Part shown: in pieces, positions 56,185 through 64,000 of the stretch | Layout of the letters: every line of letters begins with the position of its first letter | Numbering within the stretch: the first letter of the stretch is position 1 | Assembly: GCA_024648695.1 (NCBI GenBank) | Contig: JACAVV010000005.1 | Coordinates: forward strand, 310,001-374,000 | Reading direction: 5' to 3' | Length of the DNA: 64,000 bases | Source of the DNA: Nitrospina sp. | GTDB lineage: Bacteria; Nitrospinota; Nitrospinia; Nitrospinales; JACRGP01 | Notes under the pieces: model-generated | Seen by the model: only the letters and a program-made list of their open reading frames with translations | Database searches by the model: none | What the model was told of the DNA's origin: nothing | Made by a program: the position numbers and the translations under genes

Positions 56185-58602
56185 ATGAAACCGTTTTACC
56201 CAAAAGATAAGATAATTATCTCTTTGTCCTTTTTATGGACTGGGCTGGTATTTTCAGGAGATGTCATTACCCCTTTGGGAAAAGCTTTGGGTGTGCTCTA
56301 TAGTTTAAGTGTTTTGCTCAGTTTATGGGTGCCTCGGCAGTGGTTTATTTATTGTATCAGTGGACTTTGCATTACCTTGACCCTCTTTGGATATTTCCTT
56401 TCGCCCCCTGGCGGCGTGCCATCTGATGCGCTGGTTAACAGGGGCCTTTCCCTGTTTGTCCTGGTTTGCACGATAATTGGATGTCTGGTTCACAAATCTC
56501 TTCGGGAAAAACTTGAAATTTTCAGCAAACGCTATCCACTGATTTTAACCTCTGCCGGCGAGGGCATCTATGGCTTGGACCAGGAGGGTAAAGCCACGTT
56601 TGTCAATCCGGCGGCTGAAAAAATGCTGGGCTATCAGGAGAAGGAATTGCTTGGGAAATGCCTGCATGATTTGATTCACCATTCTAGAAAAGACGGTTCA
56701 AAATACCCGAAATATCTTTGCCCTGTTTACTCAGTTTTCCAGGATAAAAAGGTACACCAGGTAAATGATGAAGTCTTTTGGAAAAAGGATGGTTCCAACT
56801 TCCCTGTAGAATATATGTCTACACCCATTCAGGAAAACGGTGAGGTTACGGGTGCCGTCGTTTCTTTCTGGGACATATCCCATCGCAAAACCCTGGAACG
56901 GCAGATTGTTCTGGAACGGGACTATCATAAAATGATGAACGAGGTCTATCTCGCTGTAAACGATGTGGATGAGGAAAAGGAAGCGCTCAGAAAATGCCTG
57001 AAAACGGTTTGCATTCACCTGGGCTGGACGGCATCCCATTTATATTTTGTTTCAAACAACGGCGACAAACTGGTGCCCAGTAATATCTGGTATTTGTCCG
57101 AATGGAAAATGTTTGATGATTTGAGGCGCTTGACGGTCAAGACCACTTTTTCTCCCGATCAGGGTCTACCGGGAAAAGTATTCGCCAGTGCAAAGCCCCA
57201 ATGGGTCGCTGATATTTTAAATGAGTCCGATTCTAAGAGGCTCGAGGACCCCTGCCAACTTAATGCTAGAGCGACTTTTGCTTTTCCAGTGTTTGTTAAA
57301 AACAAGGTTTGGGGGGTTATGGAATTTTTTTCCATGCATCCAAAACAACCGGATCCACTTCTGTTGGACATGATGAAAAACATCGGGATTCATTTGGGCC
57401 TTTTCCTTGAACGGGTGGAATTCACTGAAGAACTGAAAACTTCCAAGGAAATCGCTGATGAGGCCAATCGGGCAAAATCTAATTTTTTGGCCCGGATGAG
57501 CCATGAATTGCGGACGCCAATGAATGCCATTCTCGGGTTCACGCAATTGATAAAATACCGCCTGGATACCCTTTCAAAAACCGAGACAGAAAAATATCTC
57601 GATTATGTTGAAAATTCCGGGAATCACCTTCTGGACCTGATCAACAAATTGCTGGACCTTTCAAATATTGAATCGAAAGCTTTTAACATTAAACTGAAAC
57701 CGGTGCCGTTAAACAAGACATTGAACCACATTCTTAATGAATTCGAACCTTTATTAAAAGAAAAGTCATTGCAAATTATCAACGAACTGCCCAAAGATCA
57801 TGGACTGTATATATTGGCCGAACCATATCTTCTGGGCCAGTCTCTCAGTCACCTTGTCCACAACGCCATCAAATTCAATGTCCAGAATGGAAAAATCTAC
57901 CTGTCTTGTGATATTACCAATCCGCAAATGGTGAAACTGTGTGTTACAGACACCGGATTGGGCATCCCCCCGGAAAAACAGGCAACCCTGTTTGAGCCCT
58001 TTGGTCATTTCGGGGAAAACTCTTTGGAACAAGAGGGTGCCGGGATTGGGCTTGCCATTGCAAAGGAATTCGTACTGATGATGGGCGGCCAATTGAAATT
58101 TGACTCCCGGGAAGGCCTGGGGTCTTCTTTTTGCCTCGAGTTACCCTTTGCTGAAAAACCTGAAAAACAGGATTCCGGTTCATCTGCTCCCCTTCTTACA
58201 CCCCTCCCTAAATCCTCTCCAAAAATAGCTACAAAATCTATCCTGTTGGTAGAAGATACTTTGGATAATGTCGAGTTGATACGGGAAATCCTTTTAGAAT
58301 ACAAAAATATCCAACTTAATATTCAAACGGATGGAATGTCAGGATTGAAAGCCGCAAAGGAAGATCCACCGGACCTGATACTAATGGACGTCAATCTGCC
58401 CAACATGAACGGTATAGAAGTGTGCCAACAGTTACAGACCCACGACGAAACAAAAGGCATTCCCGTGGTAGGGATCAGCGCCAAGGCTATGCAGAAAGAT
58501 ATTGAAACCGCTTATTCAAACGGATTTCAGGATTACCTGACCAAACCTCTGGATATCAACCGGTTTCGGGAAATGATAGAAAAGTGGCTGGATACTCCTT
58601 AA
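56185..58602 (+). CDS. Hybrid sensor histidine kinase with PAS, GAF and receiver domains
   Basis: Inner-membrane protein of 805 residues. Residues 8-110 hold about four transmembrane helices. A PAS domain follows (about 115-235, ILTSAGEGIYGLDQEGKATFVNPAAEKMLGY), then GAF (about 250-415), HisKA (FLARMSHELRTPMNAILGFTQL, His near 445), HATPase_c (DTGLGIPPEKQA, GAGIGLAIAKE) and a C-terminal receiver domain from about 685 (ILLVEDTLDN, phospho-acceptor Asp in LILMDVNLPNMNG). A hybrid kinase normally passes phosphate to a separate Hpt protein or regulator; none is adjacent. The signal is unknown. Its HisKA region is very similar to that of the kinase at 36.3 kb. Confidence 0.92.
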   Translation: MKPFYPKDKIIISLSFLWTGLVFSGDVITPLGKALGVLYSLSVLLSLWVPRQWFIYCISGLCITLTLFGYFLSPPGGVPSDALVNRGLSLFVLVCTIIGCLVHKSLREKLEIFSKRYPLILTSAGEGIYGLDQEGKATFVNPAAEKMLGYQEKELLGKCLHDLIHHSRKDGSKYPKYLCPVYSVFQDKKVHQVNDEVFWKKDGSNFPVEYMSTPIQENGEVTGAVVSFWDISHRKTLERQIVLERDYHKMMNEVYLAVNDVDEEKEALRKCLKTVCIHLGWTASHLYFVSNNGDKLVPSNIWYLSEWKMFDDLRRLTVKTTFSPDQGLPGKVFASAKPQWVADILNESDSKRLEDPCQLNARATFAFPVFVKNKVWGVMEFFSMHPKQPDPLLLDMMKNIGIHLGLFLERVEFTEELKTSKEIADEANRAKSNFLARMSHELRTPMNAILGFTQLIKYRLDTLSKTETEKYLDYVENSGNHLLDLINKLLDLSNIESKAFNIKLKPVPLNKTLNHILNEFEPLLKEKSLQIINELPKDHGLYILAEPYLLGQSLSHLVHNAIKFNVQNGKIYLSCDITNPQMVKLCVTDTGLGIPPEKQATLFEPFGHFGENSLEQEGAGIGLAIAKEFVLMMGGQLKFDSREGLGSSFCLELPFAEKPEKQDSGSSAPLLTPLPKSSPKIATKSILLVEDTLDNVELIREILLEYKNIQLNIQTDGMSGLKAAKEDPPDLILMDVNLPNMNGIEVCQQLQTHDETKGIPVVGISAKAMQKDIETAYSNGFQDYLTKPLDINRFREMIEKWLDTP

Positions 58603-58698
58603 CTCAGGATTTAAAGTGTTCTGCCTGCCTTCTAAGAAACCAGCTTTAAGGACCGGGTTTTAGCAAAATTACATGCAAAAACAAGAAAAATGACCGAA

Positions 58699-58884
58699 CG
58701 TTATTCTGAACGAAGCGAAGAATCTCTGGTTGAGTATCGATCTTGCATTAAACCGGGTTACGCCCATAAAATGTTTTTTCTGGTAAAAGGAAGTTTGCAT
58801 TCAATTCGAAAGCGGACTGTCGAAGAAAAACCTTTTCTACGATTAATCTTTTACCAGAGATCCTTCATTTCATTCGGGACGACA
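58699..58884. mobile_element. MITE-like non-autonomous repeat (RSERSEESL type)
   Basis: The left arm GTTATTCTGAACGAAGCGAAG and right arm TTCATTTCATTCGGGACGAC are imperfect inverted repeats of about 31 bp ending in CTCTGG/CCAGAG, enclosing about 125 bp. A second inner pair TCTGGTAAAAG/CTTTTACCAGA is present. The arm translated in one frame gives the widely seen artefact peptide RSERSEESL. The 94-residue ORF here is not a gene. Confidence 0.6.
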
Positions 58885-58977
58885 CACTGTGCTTTTTACA
58901 GTAGAAGATTTTTCAATTGTATGCTCGAAAAAGTTTATTCCTCAACAAGCATGGTAACTATCTCCTTGCTTTAAATA

Positions 58978-61900
58978 TCATACTCCCCGGCGAAAAGTTT
59001 TGTATAGGGCAGGCAATACCCACAGGGTGAGCGCCGTTGAAGAAATGATCCCTCCGATCACCACGCTGGCCAGAGGCCTCTGCACTTCTGCGCCCGTCCC
59101 GGTCGCCAGAGCCATCGGGAGAAATCCCAGCGATGCGACTAGTGCCGTCATCAATACCGGCCGTAACCGGGTGAGTGATCCCTTGATGATAGCTTCATCC
59201 AGGGCCATTCCACTTTGCCTTAAACTGGTGATATAAGAAATCATCACCAAACCGTTCAACACGGCAATTCCGGACAGGGCAATGAATCCAATAGCGGCAG
59301 AAATTGAAAAAGGAATGCTTCGAAGCCACAGGAAAAACACACCCCCTGTGAGCGCCAGAGGAATCCCGGTATAAACCAGAAGGGCGTCTTTGACATTGCC
59401 CAAAGTTGTGAACAGCAAAATAAAAATCAACAGCAAAACCAGGGGCACCACCACCCACAACCGGCGGCTTGCAGAGATCAGGTTCTCGAACTGCCCGCCC
59501 CAATCGATCCAATACCCGGCGGGCAATCGGACTTGCGCGTTGATCTTTCTTTGGGCTTCTTCAACAAAGCCACCCAGGTCCCGGCCTCGCACATTGGCGG
59601 TCACCACGATACGGCGCTTTCCATTTTCGCGGCTGATCTGGTTAGGTCCCCGTACCATGGAAAAATCGGTCACCAGTCCCAAAGGCAAATATTGCGGATG
59701 CCCTCCCTCTTGCACAATTGCAGAATATTTTGGTTCCTGAACATGTTTGGCCAATACAGGCATAGCCAGGGGAACCCGTTTCAGGGTATCGACATCCTGT
59801 CGCTCGGCTCCGGGAAGCCGCACCAATAATTCGAAACGCCGGTCCCCTTCAAACACCAGTCCAGCCGACTTGCCACCGATGGCGATCTCGATCACATCCT
59901 GCACATCCGATATGTTCAGGCCTAAACGGGCCATCTCGGTCCGGTCGAAGTCAATCGTCAATATGGGAAGTCCGGTCACAGGTTCCACACGCGCGTCGGT
60001 CGCACCCGGAACGGTTTTCAATACCTGCAAAACATTTTGGGCAGACTCCAGCATCAAGTCCAGGTCGTCGCCAAATACCTTGACGGCCACATCGCTTCGA
60101 ACTCCGGCAATCAGTTCGTTAAAACGCATTTGAATGGGCTGTGTGAACTCATACTTGTTGCCGGGAATGTTGGCCACGAGTGCTTCCAGTTCGGCAACCA
60201 CTTGATCTTTGGATTTTTGCGGATTGTCCCACTGTTTTCTCGGTTTCATAATTACAAACACATCGGCCACGCTTGGGGGCATGGGATCGGTGGCGATCTC
60301 CGCGGTCCCGATTTTGGAAAACACATAGTTCACTTCAGAAAAGGTACTGATTTTTTTCTCCAGCGTGTCCTGCATGTCTACTGCCTGAGTGAGGCTGGTG
60401 CCTGGAATACGCAGGGCGTGAACCGCGATGTCCTGCTCATCCAGCGTGGGAAGAAACTCGGTCCCCAGGCGATTGCCCACAAGCAGGGAAACCACAACCA
60501 GCAAGCCGGCAAACAACAAGGTCAAGTGACGATGATTCAACGCCCATTGCAATACAGGCGTGTACATTTTCTGAATACCAATTATCGCCCGATTAGGCTC
60601 CTCACTGATTTTCCCCGATGAAAACTGGGCGACCATTGCAGGAACAAAGGTGATGGAAAGCAACATGGCTCCCGTTAAGGCGGCGAGGACCGTGAACGCC
60701 ATCGGTTGGAACATTTTGCCTTCCACTCCAGAGAGAGTGAGGATAGGTAGATAAACCATCATGATTATGAGGACACCGAATATGCTCGGTCGGGCCACCT
60801 CCCGCGCCGCCTCCCGCACGATTTGATGACGCTCTTCCGCGATCAGCAGTCGACCCAAACGCTTCTGTTCCTCGCCCAATCGACGCATACAGTTTTCGAC
60901 AATGATAACCGCCCCGTCGACAATGATCCCGAAATCAATCGCCCCCAAACTCAGCAGATTGCCACTGACTTTGTTTTGCACCATACCGGTGACGGCAAAA
61001 AGCATGGAAAGCGGAATGACCATCGCTGTGATGAGAGCCGCCCGGAAATTTCCCAACAACAGGAAAAGCACCAGGATGACCAACAAGGCCCCTTCCTGCA
61101 AATTGTTGCGGACCGTACTCAATGTGGCCTCCACCAGATCTGTTCGATCATACAAGGTTTTAGCCACAACACCTTTGGGGAGGGTCCTGTTGATGCGTTC
61201 CATTTCTTTGGCGACCCGTTTCGATACCACGCGGCTGTTTTCGCCTTTCAACATGAACACCGTTCCGAGCACAATTTCCCGGCCATCCCGCGTCGCCGCA
61301 CCGGTTCGTAATTCTTTTCCCAATTGGACTTCCGCAACGTTTTTGATAAAGATGGGCACTCCATGATGAACCCCAACCAGCGTTTCCCCAATATCCTCCA
61401 ATGTGAGAAACTGGCCCGGTGCGCGGATTAGAAACTGGTTGCCACTGTGTTCGATATATGCTCCGGCGGCATTCGCATTATTGCGGGCCAAAGCGTCCAG
61501 AACATCACGAAACCCAATGCCGTAGGAAATCAACTTCTCGGTGTCCGGCATCACGTGAAATTGCTTGACGTAACCACCGATGCTGTTGACATCCGCCACT
61601 CCTTTCACATTGCGTAATTGCGGTTTCACCACCCAATCCTGAATGGTGCGCAAGTTGGTGAGCGTGAATGGTTCCTGGGAATTTTGAGCGTTATTTTTAT
61701 CAGGCTCGATAGACCACATAAATATTTCACCCAGGCCCGTGGCGATCGGACCCATAAGCGGTTCAACATTTACCGGTAGTTTTTGTTTCAGTCCCAGCAA
61801 GCGTTCACTGATTTGCTGGCGCGCGAAATAGATATCCGTACCGTCTTCAAAAACAACTGTCACCTGCGACAGACCGTAACGCGAAAGCGAACGTGTGTTT

Positions 61901-62139
61901 TGCAAAAAAGGAATGCCTGCAAAACCCGTTTCAATGGGATAAGTGATTCTTTGTTCCACTTCCAGCGGAGATAAACCCATCGCCTCCGTATTCACCTGCA
62001 CCTGGACATTGGTGATATCGGGAACCGCGTCTATGGGAAGACGTTGAAAACTGAATATTCCCAATGCCGCAAACAACACAACGCCAATAACCACAAACAG
62101 GCGTTGATGAATGGAATAATTAATGATGCGATCTAACAA
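58978..62139 (-). CDS. HME-RND heavy-metal efflux pump (CusA/CzcA family)
   Basis: Inner-membrane RND transporter of 1053 residues that uses the proton gradient to expel metal cations from the periplasm or cytosol. The first helix (FVVIGVVLFAALGIFSF), the signature LGAIDFGIIVDGAVIIVENCMRR, and the repeated 12-helix layout with two large periplasmic loops fit the CusA/CzcA group. Length matches family members. Substrate (Cu/Ag versus Zn/Co/Cd) cannot be decided by eye. The adaptor gene lies about 210 bp upstream on the same strand; an outer-membrane factor may lie beyond the window. Confidence 0.93.
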   Translation of the reverse strand: MLDRIINYSIHQRLFVVIGVVLFAALGIFSFQRLPIDAVPDITNVQVQVNTEAMGLSPLEVEQRITYPIETGFAGIPFLQNTRSLSRYGLSQVTVVFEDGTDIYFARQQISERLLGLKQKLPVNVEPLMGPIATGLGEIFMWSIEPDKNNAQNSQEPFTLTNLRTIQDWVVKPQLRNVKGVADVNSIGGYVKQFHVMPDTEKLISYGIGFRDVLDALARNNANAAGAYIEHSGNQFLIRAPGQFLTLEDIGETLVGVHHGVPIFIKNVAEVQLGKELRTGAATRDGREIVLGTVFMLKGENSRVVSKRVAKEMERINRTLPKGVVAKTLYDRTDLVEATLSTVRNNLQEGALLVILVLFLLLGNFRAALITAMVIPLSMLFAVTGMVQNKVSGNLLSLGAIDFGIIVDGAVIIVENCMRRLGEEQKRLGRLLIAEERHQIVREAAREVARPSIFGVLIIMMVYLPILTLSGVEGKMFQPMAFTVLAALTGAMLLSITFVPAMVAQFSSGKISEEPNRAIIGIQKMYTPVLQWALNHRHLTLLFAGLLVVVSLLVGNRLGTEFLPTLDEQDIAVHALRIPGTSLTQAVDMQDTLEKKISTFSEVNYVFSKIGTAEIATDPMPPSVADVFVIMKPRKQWDNPQKSKDQVVAELEALVANIPGNKYEFTQPIQMRFNELIAGVRSDVAVKVFGDDLDLMLESAQNVLQVLKTVPGATDARVEPVTGLPILTIDFDRTEMARLGLNISDVQDVIEIAIGGKSAGLVFEGDRRFELLVRLPGAERQDVDTLKRVPLAMPVLAKHVQEPKYSAIVQEGGHPQYLPLGLVTDFSMVRGPNQISRENGKRRIVVTANVRGRDLGGFVEEAQRKINAQVRLPAGYWIDWGGQFENLISASRRLWVVVPLVLLLIFILLFTTLGNVKDALLVYTGIPLALTGGVFFLWLRSIPFSISAAIGFIALSGIAVLNGLVMISYITSLRQSGMALDEAIIKGSLTRLRPVLMTALVASLGFLPMALATGTGAEVQRPLASVVIGGIISSTALTLWVLPALYKTFRRGV

Positions 62140-62159
62140 AGGGTAATCCTTAAAAAATG

Positions 62160-62250
62160 TAGGCCATCGGCCTTATTATTTCCCTTCACCACCCCCTATC
62201 CCACCAAGGGAGAGGGGGAATTTTCTTCTAAAACCTTTCTTTCCCCGCGG
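62160..62250 (+). repeat. Dispersed intergenic repeat, copy C
   Basis: GGCCATCGGCCTTATTATTT, then CCCTTCACCACCCCCT and AAGGGAGAGGGGGAATTTTC. The order and much of the sequence match copy A at 6728-6812. It lies between pump and adaptor genes and may separate or tune their expression. Confidence 0.55.
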
Positions 62251-62349
62251 TAAATTGATTTGGATGCGGGTATGACCTCATTGAACTTCATTTACCATTA
62301 TTCGCTACTAAACCGTTCTCGCCGCATACTTCCCCAGGCCGTCGGCCGG

Positions 62350-64000
62350 CTAGTGGGAGTGGACGGCACCGGATTTTTCGATGTCGGCTTTGACCGCGAA
62401 ACTGTTTTTGCTGACGTAGGTTTCGCCACGGCGCAATCCTGACAAGATTTCAACATGGGTGTCGTCACTTCGACCCAAAGTGACGGGACGCGCCTCAAAC
62501 CAGTCCCCGTATTTCACGAAAACCACAGTCCATTCACGCATACTTTGCAAAGCTTCTTTAGGCACCGCCAAGGGCAACTGCGCCGTCTCCTCAACCAGGC
62601 GGACATTGACAAAAAGTCCCGGCCGCCACTGTTCCTTCGGATTCGGGATGACCACTCGTCCCGTCACTGAGCGCGTCGCCTCGTTCATCGTGGAACCGAG
62701 ATAAGTCAAGCGTCCGGCCGCTTCCAGTTTAAGCATATCCGAATAAACCCGCGCTTTTTGTCCCTTGCGCACACGCGACAGCTCCTTTTCCGGAATCGTG
62801 ATATTCACTCGCACCTTGCGCAAATCCCCAATGAGGAACAAAGTGTCCTCCTTGCGCACCGCCTCCCCCTTATGAAAATGCTTTTCGATCACCACACCGT
62901 CAATAGGCGATTTCAGTTCATAGCGCGTGAGCGGCCGGTCCGGATCGGTGAACATTGATTCAATATCCGCGCGAGACAAGCCAATAGACAATAGCTTTTG
63001 CATCGTCGTTTGCACCTCAAGATCCGCCAGACTCAAGGCTTTCTGTTTTGCCAGCAGGTCCCTTTGAGAATCGAACGCAATCTCCTCGCGCAAACCCACA
63101 TAGTTCGCTTCCGCCGTTTTATAGCCCTCTTCCGCCAGCAGGTAATCCGATTGGGAAGCAATCTTTTTCTCAAACAAATGCTTTTCGCGGTTGAACACTG
63201 AACGCGCCAGATTCCACTTCGTGTAGGCCGGAAGCAGTAGGGAGCGGCTTGCACCGATTTCCAATCCGGAAATCCTGTCATACAAAGTGTCCACAGGTAG
63301 ATTCTGCTGAAGGAGGCCAAGGAGTTTGGAAGTGGATTCAGCGACCACCGTTGCCCTTTTTAAATCGACTTCCGCCATTTCCCGGTGCTTGACCGCTGTG
63401 AAATGCTGGTTTTTCGCATCGGCCAGACTTCTGCTTTCCAGAACACCGATCAATTGCCCCGCCCGAACGCGGTCGCCCTGATGCTTGATGACCTTTTTCA
63501 CGATCCCATCCAGCCCAGGCACAATATGGGCCACCCGTTTTTGTTCCAGAGCAATTTCACCTAACAGTTTGACCGTTTTCTGAAGAATCGCCGGTCCCGC
63601 CTTTTTAACTTCGATACCCGCGTTCTTTACTGAAAGAGGCGATAATCGAACACGCACCTCCACAGATGGATAGTTCCAGGTATACGTTTTTCCCTGCCAC
63701 TGGGCCTGCACCTCCACATCAAACGAGTGCGGTTCTTCGACAAAATGGTCGCCCAGTAAATAATCTCCGGCAGGCTTGAACAGAAATTCCTCCGTGCGAT
63801 CCAGACGCTTCAATCGAATCTTCAATTGAACCTCATTCAGAGGAATCGCTTCCCCAGAAGTACGGCTCGGATAAACGCGAAACTGTGGAGGCACTCCCGC
63901 CTCGTAAATGGCGACTTCCAATCGGAACCCCTCTTTTTCCAGCAAGCGGCCGCCATGCTCACCATGAGGATCTTCCTCATCCAAATGGTTTTCCGCATGC
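62350..64000 (-). CDS. Efflux RND periplasmic adaptor (CusB/CzcB-like), truncated at window edge
   Basis: At least 549 residues of an HlyD/MFP-family adaptor that links the RND pump to an outer-membrane channel. The visible N-terminal part is His/Asp/Glu-rich (HAENHLDEEDPHGEHGG), a probable metal-binding stretch. The frame stays open to the window end, so the true start is beyond it and the track start at 63984 (TTG) is not reliable. Further on come a CzcB-type beta domain, the lipoyl/coiled-coil hairpin (KKVIKHQGDRVRAGQLIGVLE; LLAEEGYKTAEANYVGL) and the barrel part (SPIDGVVIEKHFHKGEAVRKED). It is first of the two-gene efflux unit. Confidence 0.88.
   Translation of the reverse strand, partial: HAENHLDEEDPHGEHGGRLLEKEGFRLEVAIYEAGVPPQFRVYPSRTSGEAIPLNEVQLKIRLKRLDRTEEFLFKPAGDYLLGDHFVEEPHSFDVEVQAQWQGKTYTWNYPSVEVRVRLSPLSVKNAGIEVKKAGPAILQKTVKLLGEIALEQKRVAHIVPGLDGIVKKVIKHQGDRVRAGQLIGVLESRSLADAKNQHFTAVKHREMAEVDLKRATVVAESTSKLLGLLQQNLPVDTLYDRISGLEIGASRSLLLPAYTKWNLARSVFNREKHLFEKKIASQSDYLLAEEGYKTAEANYVGLREEIAFDSQRDLLAKQKALSLADLEVQTTMQKLLSIGLSRADIESMFTDPDRPLTRYELKSPIDGVVIEKHFHKGEAVRKEDTLFLIGDLRKVRVNITIPEKELSRVRKGQKARVYSDMLKLEAAGRLTYLGSTMNEATRSVTGRVVIPNPKEQWRPGLFVNVRLVEETAQLPLAVPKEALQSMREWTVVFVKYGDWFEARPVTLGRSDDTHVEILSGLRRGETYVSKNSFAVKADIEKSGAVHSH

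Noticed and set aside
58690-58974. ORF of 94 residues starting MTERYSERSEESL
   Set aside because: It is the translation of a MITE-like repeat; the RSERSEESL peptide is a known artefact of such repeats.

Overview
The window comes from a Gram-negative, probably aquatic or environmental bacterium. It encodes outer-membrane-type proteins, lipoproteins, c-type cytochromes, a HME-RND efflux system and curlin-repeat (amyloid) proteins. No rRNA, tRNA, CRISPR array, transposase or phage gene is visible. The gene set (cytochrome P460-like protein, curlin repeats, FIST domain, large glycosyltransferase sets, RSERSEESL-type repeat) would fit a Nitrospinota/Nitrospina-like or deltaproteobacterial-type genome, but this assignment is inference from gene flavour only.

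Layout. 0-2.5 kb: two curlin-repeat genes and a long AT-rich leader with four copies of a CCGGACA motif. 2.5-6.8 kb: a reprolysin-like metalloprotease whose catalytic Glu is replaced by Ala, and a subtilisin-like protease; both end in the same roughly 160-residue C-terminal domain, found again on a beta-propeller protein at 18-19.6 kb. 7-15 kb: surface polysaccharide genes (three GT2 enzymes, one GT-B-like protein, one divergent GT2), rubredoxin, an outer-membrane barrel and a DUF4399-like secreted protein. 15.3-17.5 kb: two coupled leucine-rich-repeat genes. 19.6-27 kb: housekeeping genes (UDG-family protein, cytochrome P460, DUF4383-like membrane protein, RNase G, RodA, RluD-family, MoaB). 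Between rodA and the rluD-type gene lies a 0.94 kb AT-rich gap with two perfect DnaA boxes and one near-perfect box, a candidate replication origin. 27.3-32.8 kb: a second glycan cluster (GT4-like, GT2, a duplicated methyltransferase, GT2). 32.9-38.4 kb: CPA1 antiporter, third curlin-repeat protein, and a FIST protein plus histidine kinase pair. 39.1-43.1 kb: thiamine operon thiS-thiG-thiE-thiC on the minus strand behind a TPP riboswitch and terminator. 43.2-49.6 kb: TPR/SH3 lipoprotein, a terpene-cyclase-like repeat protein paired with a nucleotidyltransferase, an alcohol dehydrogenase, small conserved genes, a two-domain CcmI-tail-like lipoprotein, and a cytochrome c. 49.6-58.6 kb: glnD (with a degenerate HD motif), mdh, a metallophosphoesterase, a small secreted protein, and a hybrid histidine kinase. 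58.7-64 kb: a MITE-like repeat and a CusA/CzcA-type pump with its adaptor, the latter running off the window.

How it fits together. Much of the accessory content faces the cell surface: curlin amyloids, two glycan clusters, and three exported proteins sharing one tail domain. Sensory kinases (one paired with FIST) sit close by. The most unusual elements are the shared tail domain on three unrelated exported modules, the catalytically altered metalloprotease and GlnD, ThiS with extra residues after its glycines, the candidate origin, and several palindromic or repeated non-coding motifs.
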